64,000 nt of DNA from Diatrype stigma (lineage: Eukaryota > Ascomycota > Sordariomycetes > Xylariales > Diatrypaceae): NCBI GenBank assembly GCA_022225965.2, contig JAKJXP020000019.1, positions 62,001-126,000 on the forward strand, in the 5' to 3' direction. The position numbers were made by a program, and so were the translations under genes. A model generated the notes under the pieces. That model did no database searches and was not told the origin of the DNA. It worked only from the letters and a program-made list of their open reading frames with translations. Shown here one piece after another: positions 38,640 through 48,025 of this stretch (position 1 is the stretch's first letter; every line of letters begins with the position of its first letter).

Positions 38640-41520
38640 AATAATTAAAAATACATTAACTTATTAATTTCTTCGATAATTCCGATAAAATTACGTTTCC
38701 TTTTAAGTTTTGTTGTAAAAACTATATTAATTATGCCGTTATTAATTAAGTTATTAATCTATTAAATAACAAGAAACTAAATCCGTTAAAAAAAATACCC
38801 GAGGAATTTAAAGAATTTATATCTATTATAACGAAAAAAATAAGCCAAAAATTCCTTAATTATAAGTTATAAAATTACGCTATTAACTTATAAAAAAAAA
38901 ACACCTTTATAAGAATTTTTTTATATAATAAATAAAAAAGAACTTAACGTATTTAAATCCTAGCTAAAAGATATGCTTAATATGGGCCGAATTTAAAAGT
39001 TAATTTCCTTTTGTACTTTTTCTTTTATGTTTATTTCGAAACCGGACCCTAATAATCCTTTAAAATCTGTTATTAATTATCGAGGCCTAAATGTTATTAC
39101 CATTTTTATTCGCTATTTAATCCCATTTATTAACGAAATGCAAATTTAGTTTCGTACCGCTAAATGATTTACCAAAATTAACTTAAAGGCAGGCTTTAAC
39201 TTAATTAAAATTAAAGAAAGTAATAAATAAAAAACAACATTTAAATATAAATATAAGTTATTTAAATATATCGTAATGCCTTTCGGTTTTATTAATGTAC
39301 CAGCCATTTTTTAAGCTATAATAAATAATATCTTTAAAAATTTTATCGATATTGGTTTAATAATATATATCGATAATTTATTTATTTACGTTAAAACTAA
39401 AGAATAACATAATAAATTAATTAAAAAGGTTTTACGCAAATTAATTAAGCATTATCTCGTTATTGCTTCGCATAAATGCAAATAAGCGATATACGAAGTT
39501 AAATATTTTGGCTATATTATCGATTATAAAAGCATCTTTATGGCTTAAAACAAAATAAAATGCTTTAATCGATAGGAACCTTTTAAAACCTTTAAGGAAT
39601 CTTAATAATTTATTGGTTTCGCAAATTTTTATCGTCGCTTTATTAAGAACTTTTTTAATATCGCTAAATTCATTATTAATGCTAATAAAAAGAATCTTAA
39701 GTTATGGAAATAAATTAAGGAAATAAATTACGCCTTTTATAATTTTAAATACAAGTTTATTTAAGTATTTATTTTAATTTATTTCGACCCCGAAAAACAA
39801 GTTTATATGGAAACAAATGCTTCCGATTTCGCGATTGGCGCAATAATGTCCTAAAAAAACGATAAAAAAAATTCCAATCAGTTATTTTTTATTCGTAAAA
39901 GCTTACGCCGGTAAAAATAAATTACGAGATTTATAATAAAGAATTGCTAGCAATTATCGATTTTTTCGATAAATGGAAATAATATCTCGAAAAAGCTAAA
40001 TATCGTATTAAAATCTTTTTAAACTATTAGAATCTCGTTTATTTCATTATAACCAAGGTATTAAATAAACGACAAACAAAATAGGCTTAATAATTATTTT
40101 CGTATTGGTTTATTATTAATTACCGACCTAATAAATAAAATAAAAAGGCCGATATTTTCTTGCGATTAAATCAGTATCGGCCTAAAAAAAGAAAAACTAA
40201 AAACTAGCCGATTACGTCGGTTTTATAAGAAAAATATTTTTCGTATTTTATAGGACTTACGTTTATAGCTTTAGTTTCGGTTATCTTAATTTCGGAAAAA
40301 TTATGCAACGTTTTAACGCCTAAATGGCATCCCGAATTTATAAATAAAGTCAAGTTCTTAACCAAAAAGAACCCCATATATATGGAAAAAATGGCATTAT
40401 TAAATAAAAATATTAAAATCAAAAACGAATTGTTATATCGCAAAGGAAAATTTTGGATTTTTTCCGAATTTTAATAAAAAGTTATAAAATCCGAATATAA
40501 TATTTTAATTACAAAACATATAAATATAAATAAAACGTTAAAACTTATTATACGGAACTTTTAATGGCTAAACTTAAAGTTATTAATTCGGGAATTTATT
40601 AATAGCTGTTACGATTATTAATAAAATAAGATTTTTAAATACGTATTTTATGATTTATTATAATCTATGAAATTATATTATTATTTATAATATACGATCG
40701 TTATGGATTTTATTATTAACTTTTCTTTTTTTAATAAATACGATTCGATATGGATTATAATAAATTCCTTTATTAAAATAATTCATTTTATACTTTTCAA
40801 AATAAAAAAAAAACTATTACGGACTTTATTAAAGTTTTTGCGAAATCTTATTGGAAATTGCATGAAATATTTTTTAACATTATTTCGAATAGGAATTTTA
40901 GATTTACTGCATATCTTTGGCGTAACTTCCTTAAGCTAATAAAAATTAAGTTACGCATAAATATAACTTTTTATCCATAAACGGATAATTAAATTAAGAA
41001 ATTAAATTAAATTTTTGAAATTTACCTTAAAGCTTTCGTTAATTACGAAATGTCTAATTAGAAAGATTTATTGCCTATAGCCGAATTTGCATATAATAAT
41101 GCCAAATTCGCCTTTATATATATAACTCTTTTTTACGCCAATTATGGCTATTATTTTATAACATATAATTTACCGCTTAATTTCTTTCGTAACCCAAATA
41201 ACCAAATATACGCATATTAAATAATTTAGGTATATAAAAACGCTTAGAAATACCTAAAAAAAAGAAAAGAAAAAATAAAGCACTGGGCCGATAAAAAACG
41301 GAAGAAAATACCCTTTTTAAAGAAAAAACAATTAATTATGCTTAATAATAAAAACATTAAAACGAAACGCCTCGTTAAAAAGCTAAATAAGAAAATATAA
41401 AAACCATACAAAATCCAAAAGGTAATTTCTTTTATTATTATTAAACTTACGTTATTTAAAAGTTAAAAAATCCATAATACGTTTTATATATCGTTTATTA
41501 AACCATACCGCATTAATAAT
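38640..41520 (+). pseudogene. Gypsy pol relic: RT, RNase H, integrase
   Basis: Plus-strand blocks in gypsy order: VINYRGLNVIT (about 39073), YIVMPFGFINVPAIF (about 39270), LIIYIDNLFIYVKT where Y-x-D-D is expected (about 39360), FIGFANFYRRFIKNF (about 39610), METNASDFAIGAIMS for RNase H (about 39807), MDFIINFSFFNKYDSIWIII for integrase (40703) and a C-terminal part with MLNNKNIKTKR and YKIQKVISF (about 41340-41430). Interruptions are mostly TAA/TAG at expected Gln or Trp codons. Confidence 0.85.
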
Positions 41521-41835
41521 TAAGTACCGCCTAATCCTAATTAGGTTTTATAAAATGCTATACCAATTAAGATAAACAAATACTAAATAAACAAAATAAT
41601 GAATTCCTTAAAAACTTAAGAATACGTAAAGTATTTAATTAAATAAAAAAGTTATCTTATTAAAAAATATTAAACTTAAGAACCATATAATTATTTCGAT
41701 AGCGAGAATATTAAGCAAGCTATTTTGTTATTTTATTAATAATATCTAAATAAATTAATTAATTTACGGATATTAATAATTCTGTTCTTTATATTATTTC
41801 CAACTTAGGCCTCGTCGTTTAAAAACGAGCTTTAA

Positions 41836-41850
41836 GAAAAGGAAAGATAA
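41836..41850 (+). other. Gypsy polypurine tract
   Basis: GAAAAGGAAAGATAA immediately before the TGTTATAC start of the 3' LTR, in the position where plus-strand DNA synthesis is primed. Confidence 0.65.
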
Positions 41851-42178
41851 TGTTATACGGGAATATTCCGAATTAATAATAATTGTAATTATTACCAACT
41901 GCAGGATATATTAAAATATATTTTATTCCTTATTATAGGAAATATTAAAATGCATTCTTACTTAATATAGCTATTAAGGTTATAACAACGGAAGCCGCGG
42001 AAGCTGGAAATAAAGGATACGTACTGATACGTACTTGCAAATTGCTGTATATAAATACTCCGTCGAATTCCCTTCGACGTTTCCTAGATCTTAGCTCTTC
42101 AGTACGCTCCTAGAGAACCATACAAAATTATAAGCTGATTTGTTCTATACGTTCCAAGCCCTACAAGCCCTTGTCACA
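41851..42178 (+). repeat. Gypsy 3' LTR
   Basis: Starts TGTTATAC and ends TTGTCACA (TG...CA). Its final 170 bases keep far more CpA, CpT and CpC than the 5' LTR, so RIP fades towards the island edge. The duplicated target GACGT follows at 42179-42183. Confidence 0.85.
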
Positions 42179-43147
42179 GACGTCCATCTTTTGATGATAA
42201 GGAGAATTGTCAGAAATTCCCTTCTTACCTTTCTACTCTGAGTTTCGAGACAGTACGAGACACGGGTCATACTATAGGCGAGACTGCGGTCTATATATGA
42301 TATGGAGCAAGGGATATAGGTTACACGGTGGCCTTTACCCGAGGTTACCTAGATAAAGAATCATATAGGTCGTTGAAAAACTCTCGCGGGGAAGCTGATG
42401 TTGGGTACAGACTAGAGCAAGCATTGTGAACTCACAGTACGTACTCAACTAGATTAGATAAGATTTCTTCCTAGAGGATACATCATAGTTTTCTATCATC
42501 TTAAGCCTCCAATACAGCTCATACGGTGCTTAGCATCATGCAAATAATCATAGCTTCTTCCAGAGTATAGGAAAACTCCGCCATTCTTTATCTTTGACAA
42601 GGCTCAGTTGTCTTCTATGAATCATATTCGGTACAAAGTCGAAGACAGTATACAGAACAGGAAAGAACAGAATGAATACTTCAAGGAATGTCATTTCTTT
42701 CGTGTCGTAGTCGCGTCACGATCACGCGCTGAGGGGTAATTCGCATTTATATACGAGAAGGCAATACGCCGCGTTAAGATAAGAAATATTCACTTCCCTT
42801 ATTGTGGATCCTGAGATAAGGTATAATAGGACCTGATAGGGTATAGGAACAATAGGGAATTAGGGACAATAGGAATAGATTTCTTCGGATTCCTTAGGAA
42901 TCCATTTCTGACAATTGTATACAAGCAGCAGCTGGACCTCCCTTCGTTTTCTTCCTTTCCTAATAACAATAACAGAGTCCGCAATCTTCAATTATCCTGA
43001 GTGAATTACGTACAGCAGTAAGTCCTAGGGATTCGCAGAATCCTAGTCAGGAAGCACACTCTGCCCCTCCAACTAATGAATAGTACCACTATCTTCTGAA
43101 GCAACATCTACTTCATTACATATTCTTCTACTGACAAATCTTTTTAG
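42179..43147. other. Region between island and locus D
   Basis: Normal-looking moderately AT-rich sequence. The first exon of locus D should lie here, but I found no stretch matching the first exons of B or E. A 13-base inverted match (AATTGTCAGAAAT near 42208, inverted near 42909) and a palindrome GGATTCCTTAGGAATCC near 42886 hint at a small degraded element. Confidence 0.45.
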
Positions 43148-44043
43148 TCGACGTATTTAACAAGAATACTTTAACTACGCTACTGGTGGGCTCTACCTAG
43201 ACCGAGTGTTCCTCGGATCTACACAGGACTTCGAAATGGACGGATACTCATACTACAAAGCAGACTACCAAGTCCCCATGGTCCATTTCTCCACCAACTT
43301 CGGCCAAGTGGGCGACCTCGTCGACTTCGATATGGCGGACTCTGGAAAAGTTGCAGCCCATGATAATGTCGGACAGCTTCTTCAGGTAGAGGCGGAGATG
43401 GGCTCACTTTCACTGAACACTCCGGCCCACGATAATGGCACCAGTGCCCCCGCTGCTTCGCAGGGTTAGGCGCCCAACAGCAACGGGGCACCGAGTGATG
43501 CCCCAAGAAGGGAAAGATTGAGGGAACCTGCTTCCGGAATCCGACTACCTCGAAACAGCTACATTATGTATAAGCAGCTGGTTATTCCCGAGATCAAGGA
43601 GGATCATCCAGGCATATCCTCTAAGGACATCTGTAAGTATAATTACGCAAGCTGTATCAATTAAACATAAACGCTAACCTGTCATTTTCCCCATGAGTAC
43701 AGCCAAGTTGTCTGATCAGATGTGGAAGAATATTGGTGCCAGAGAGAGGGCTGGCTACGAGGCCATCGCTGCTGAGGAGCAGCGAGGCTTTATAGTGAGG
43801 CATGCGCGATATCGCTATAAGTCTCGTCGCCCCGGTCAGATCCGGAGACGCGGCAAAGCTCAGACTTCCCACGCCACATCTTCCAATGCTCAGAGCTCCA
43901 ACCGAGGAGCTCAGTAAACACCGGAAGATCATTTCGACGAGATGAACACGGAAGAGAATATTACCCTCCGTACGAAGTTCTACGGTTCCCATGATGACCA
44001 AAGACCTCTCGAACCTCACACCAGTCTCTTCACCGAGCTTTGA
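43148..44043 (+). pseudogene. Locus D: DxVFLG plus MATA_HMG gene with three CAA/CAG-type stops
   Basis: Exon 43148-43632 reads (in frame around stops) QEYFNYATGGLYLDRVFLGS, the family module, then an Asp/Glu-rich linker and the HMG first half (RNSYIMYKQLVIPEIKEDHP). Exon 43703-44043 has the second half (KLSDQMWKNIGARERAGYEA...RHARYRYKSRRPGQIRRR) and a C-terminal tail ending TSLFTEL. The intron splits a serine codon (T|CC). Stops in the otherwise continuous frame are TAA 43158-43160, TAG 43467-43469 and TAA 43915-43917; each is one C to T step from CAA or CAG. No indel is needed to keep the frame. The 5' exon is missing or unrecognised. The sequence is clearly HMG coding, and inactivation looks RIP-driven. 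Confidence 0.7.
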
Positions 44044-44847
44044 ACACGAGCACCAAAACCACACTTTCATTTCCCAGCGTCGCTGTACAACACATGGAGG
44101 GACACGGAGTTCGGTTTTTCACTTTTAGCAGATTGGCAAAAGGGAGCGGGTAATGGCATAGTAGAGACTGCAGTACTCACTGCAGTCGAGGAACGAAATA
44201 GGGTGTTTTTCTTTTATATTTGTAGCTAGACAAGGTCAACGGTCGTTGACCGTTCTGAAGAGTAGCTGATGTTTTGGGCGCAGCCTGGGCGTAGGTGCAC
44301 TTAACCAGTGCTCAATGTACCTACATAGATATCACTGGATAACCCGTCCATGAGATATGCCTACTCAGCAGTCTAGGTCTACATTTTCCTATTGATTGAT
44401 TAAGATTCTATCTATTCTCTGACATCCAGCTTTGACTGTATTCCTGTTAGCACGAAACGAGATAACCATAGTGTTGCGTGGCTAGTGCTTTCATGGCATT
44501 ACCTATACCTAAGCAGCCGCCTTTTAGCACTCCACCTGTTTAGATTCCTGGAGTTTACTTATCAGTTTTATTCCTACAGCTTACTTTTTCCTTTGCACCC
44601 CCAATTTATCTCACCCCAACTTTCTTCAATAACAACCACCTTCTCTCATCCATACTTCCTACAGCACACACTCCATCCATCTCTATCTTCATCTATTCCT
44701 ACTTTAGCATTCCCACTTGCTTCCACCTTTACCTCTAACCATCAATACTCTTTCAACAAGTACTTCTTCCATCTCGCCCATCCTACTTTGCCAATCACCA
44801 CATCATCCATCACAGCTTCTGTCATTACTCCTTAAGTCATCGCTAAT
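44044..44847. other. Intergenic and pyrimidine-rich leader of locus E
   Basis: No gene seen. The last 280 bases are strongly C/T-rich on the plus strand, like the leaders of loci A and B. Confidence 0.55.
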
Positions 44848-46711
44848 ATGGCCGATTTCAACGACTACGAAGCGACACTTGCGCATATGGAAGCCCTCTG
44901 GCCCTTGTGGAGGCGCAAATAACACCTTTCAATAAGGTCGCTACCATATCAGAGGACGTCTTCAAATTCGAGTACCGGCTTGCCATGGACGCCAGGGTGC
45001 CCATAGACCCGCTCGTCGTCCGTCGCAGCCTGGAGGCCCTCCAGCCGTCGTACGATCGCCGCCAGGTCGTGTACATTGAACTGTAGGCCGCGCTGCAGCG
45101 GATCCGGGACCAGACCTGGCTCCAGCCTCTCCCTGTCGGTATAGAATTCGCCGGCTGGTCGCGGAAGAAGCATGCGGTCGTTCGTCGATCCGCCCAGGGT
45201 GACCTGGCGGTTGCCGCCATGAGCGCTGGCGGGGCGGTTCCCCGCAACCTGACTGTTCGGGGCAGCCGTGGCCGTCCCGCTGCGTCTTCAATGGATGTAC
45301 GGCATTTGAACAAGAGACTATTCGAGTCCTGATGAGGTAAGCCCCTTGGGATTTTCCTATCACGTTACGCTTGGCTTTTTCCCATTGGCTCGTTATTCAA
45401 CAGATTAAATTTGCCATACATTTGTCCATACTATTGTCGCGTCGGAATCACACGTTCTTTTCGGATGTTTGCATCTTATCTTATCAATGTGGGTGAGAGG
45501 GGTGTATTACCATTCTACCATGGCACCTCAAAAGAAAAGAAAAAAAGAAAAAAAAAGGCTCTATCAGTATCACATCCTCTACACCCATCTTCTACGATCC
45601 ACGTCATATATAAAGTGGTATACCTCGATGACTAACGCATTTTTCTCAGCCGGAGTGTACAGCACGACAACATCATCTTCGCCACCACATTGTTTTCCAT
45701 AGACGAAGTATTTCTCGGCTCTACGGAAGAATTCCAGAAGAACGGATATGCGTTCTCCTCAGTGGATTACCAAGTCCCTCTTGTGCTAACGTCCACGACC
45801 TTCGGTATGGCGAGCACCGGTGGTGTTGCCGCCCAAGAGGCGGGTGCCGTACAGCTGCTCCAGCTAAAGGCCGATATGAGCCGAATGGCAGTGAACGATC
45901 AGGTATCTGATGTTGGTCAGGCTGACATTGGAGTTGCTTTCCAGCCGGGTAATGGCTACAATCTCCCTGTTGCAACCCAGACCACCATTCCCGTGGCCAC
46001 CCAGAACAACTTCCCTACTGCTACCCAGCAAAACGCCCCCGTTTCTGGCGAACCTGAGAGCAAAAGATACTAGGCTCGAAGTTCTCGAAGACAAAATCAT
46101 GGCAGACGTCAACGCCAAGAATAAACGTCTGACCGAACACTTCGAGCTCCGATTTTCGCAAGACATGGACGCCAAGAATGAAGTCCTCTCCGAGGCGATT
46201 CTCGACGGGTTGAAGACCTTCCGAGACAGCTTCAAGCAGAGTCTTGGACGTTTCGAAAAACGAACCATGGCTCGCTTCGACGAAATGGAGGAGAAACTCA
46301 AGACCCGACCGCCCATGCGCCGACCGACCGCGAAGGCTAAAGGGAGAGCCACAGATTTTATACCGGCCTTACTGAAAGCAGAAAAAAGGCCCTTCCATTT
46401 ACCGAGAATAAACGGCAAAGAAGATTCTCGATTGTCAGACAGAGATGATGGGAGCCCAAGCCGAGCTGTTGGCAGTCGCCCAAGAAAAGATCGATATTTT
46501 GTCATCGGTCGTGATAGCCATAGCCGAATCTGAGGCGAAGAAGGAACTCGAGATCCGTTTGACCAACCGAATCAATGATCTCGAGAAGACTCTCGTTGAG
46601 GCAATTGACGGCCTTACCATTGCTGTTCCAAAAAAGCAAGTAAAGAAGAAGCCGTCGATGGAGCGCGGGCATGCTGACGAGCCCATTCCGGCTTTTTTGC
46701 TGGAGGATTGA
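44848..46711 (+). pseudogene. Locus E: DxVFLG-module gene with coiled-coil C-terminus, frameshifted
   Basis: Exon 1 starts at 44848 (MADFNDYEATLAHMEALW). It then needs a one-base correction near 44902 to continue as LVEAQITPFNKVATISEDVF, which aligns with locus B's N-terminus. TAG at 45084-45086 fits CAG to TAG. A further frame change brings it to the conserved splice end TIRVLM at about 45337. Exon 2 from 45650 carries DEVFLGSTEEFQKNGYAF, Gln/Thr-rich repeats (PVATQ) and a stop at 46071-46073, one base out of phase at an AAAA run (46062-46065) with a long charged helical frame (DTRLEVLEDKIMADVNAKNK..., to about 46370). A second, similar helical module (about 46440-46711) follows in another frame and ends IPAFLLED, echoing DFIPALL of the first. 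No HMG box is present. It is an uncharacterised paralogue, now broken. Confidence 0.6.
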
Positions 46712-48025
46712 GGAGAATCGGGCGCGATGGGTTGACGAGATTCGGGCATGGTAATCAAGGAAAAGGGACTTGGCGATTTGTTTTTCTTTGCGGAACTGGG
46801 GACTTTGTTTTCTTTGCGGTACCAGGCCGCGGGTCGCAGGCCTTTTTTTTGGGGGGGGGGGGGGCAGATAATACGGGCTTTAGCCCTTAGTCAGCAGGAG
46901 CTCCACATATCCATCATCATTCACTTCATTTCTGCAGCTTTGCCTTGTGTCATTCTTTAGCCGTCGATGAGGACATTGTTGCCGTCATCGCTAAAGGCGA
47001 AAATGACGATAACGACGAATATTCCAATCCACACTTCTTGCCTTTATTCTATATGCAGTACTGCTTATAAAGTCGCTCTGGCGATGTTCTTCCTCCAGGT
47101 TGTCCCATATTTAACGAAGCGTGAAGTTGAATTCAGGGGCGAAATGTGGATCCTGCTTACCTAATCTACGTGCCTTGATTATGTAACCAGTCGCTGATAA
47201 GATAGGTACATAGTACCTAAGTATAGTAACCTCCTGGGCAGATCTCGTCACCTATACTGATCTCTACACACGATAATTACCTAGTCTCACAGTAAACCTT
47301 TACTTAGTAGGTAGCAAAGCATGTTATGTAGCATAAGGTTCACATCAAACTCACTTCAACATTTCTATCTGCCCATAACGCAAGCGTGAACAGTGGGATC
47401 CGACTTGGGTATCAAGGGTCCGTTCAAGGTTATACAGGGGATCAGTGATGTGGATTGACTGTTTGTTGATTTGTTTGCACTCTCTAAAATCTTTTTTGCT
47501 CGATGTCACATGGGGTTTGGCTGGGGGGATATCTTTCTCATCTCATGGGGGAGCTGTCCTCTCTGGTACATTCCACTCATGACAGCTCTTGTTCGTCTCC
47601 AACCCTCTTCCTCTCCTCAAGCACAAGGTAGATAGCATATAGACACCGCGCCTCCGTCTCACTACACTCGCGCCGTGATACATATATTCTAAGGGACAGT
47701 AACCTGGAATCCCCGTGATCAAACCCATATCCACCGAGACACCTATATGCCACAACTCAGGCTATGGTTCTCCATTCCCGTTAGCCTTACCTATCTTATG
47801 CTGTTCATGGGGTATCCTGATTTCCAACAGCCCCCCCAGCAGGGGCCTCTCGTACGTGCATCTTAATGCTGAAGCCTGCACTTGTTCCGAATAATGTCTG
47901 ACTACATTGGCCTGACGTAGACATGATCGTAGCTCTTTTTTATGTTTACACATGAAACTCAGTAGCATGTTGCAACGGTTGTCGTGACGAACTTATCATA
48001 CTCTGCTAGTTTTGATCGGTATCGA
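46712..48025. other. Intergenic between locus E and the importin gene
   Basis: No gene recognised. It contains the T/G homopolymer junction at 46843-46864 and probably the importin 3' UTR at its right end. Confidence 0.6.
46843..46864. repeat. T8-G14 homopolymer junction
   Basis: Eight T followed directly by fourteen G. Long G runs are rare elsewhere in the window; sequencing or assembly length error is possible. Confidence 0.8.

Larger units (their letters stand above)
13240..42178. other. AT-rich RIP-degraded transposon island, about 29 kb
   Basis: Base composition shifts abruptly after 13240 to very AT-rich sequence and back at 42178. All six frames are studded with TAA and TAG, and recognisable transposon proteins are interrupted mostly at codons that would be CAA, CAG or TGG. 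Surviving cytosines lie disproportionately before G: in 14401-14460, eight of twelve are CpG. This is the signature of RIP at CpA and to a lesser degree CpT/CpC. I see no intact cellular gene inside. Open frames of 60-100 codons within it are chance or relic segments. Confidence 0.9.
28630..42178 (+). mobile_element. Ty3/gypsy LTR retrotransposon with nested copia insertion
   Basis: Two direct LTRs (28630-28966 and 41851-42178) flank a plus-strand gag-like frame and RT, RNase H and integrase in the gypsy order. Five bases before the left LTR (AACGT) and after the right LTR (GACGT, 42179-42183) match except for one G/A change, as for a target duplication later hit by RIP. A purine-rich tract precedes the 3' LTR. 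Without the nested 6.1-kb element it would be about 7.45 kb, a normal size. Every coding region is broken, so it is immobile. Confidence 0.9.

Noticed and set aside
16744..41000. Open frames of 60-100 codons scattered through the AT-rich island as cellular genes
   Set aside because: They occur on both strands in AT-rich DNA, lack start context and either match transposon relics or nothing.
13240..42178. A giant Starship-type mobile element or its captain recombinase
   Set aside because: No tyrosine-recombinase (DUF3435) traces were recognised, and identifiable content is gypsy, copia and helicase relics with their own ends.
42205..42925. A 720-bp inverted-repeat element between the gypsy element and locus D
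   Set aside because: Only about 13 bases match in inverted orientation, with no target duplication; too weak to call.
44858..45363. Overlapping minus-strand open frames at locus E exon 1
   Set aside because: The plus strand aligns with locus B's N-terminal exon and carries the conserved splice end; the minus frames are shadows of a GC-rich exon.
5989..46711. The mating-type (MAT) locus itself
   Set aside because: HMG boxes are MAT-like, but SLA2, APN2 and COX13 neighbours are absent and several copies occur in tandem.
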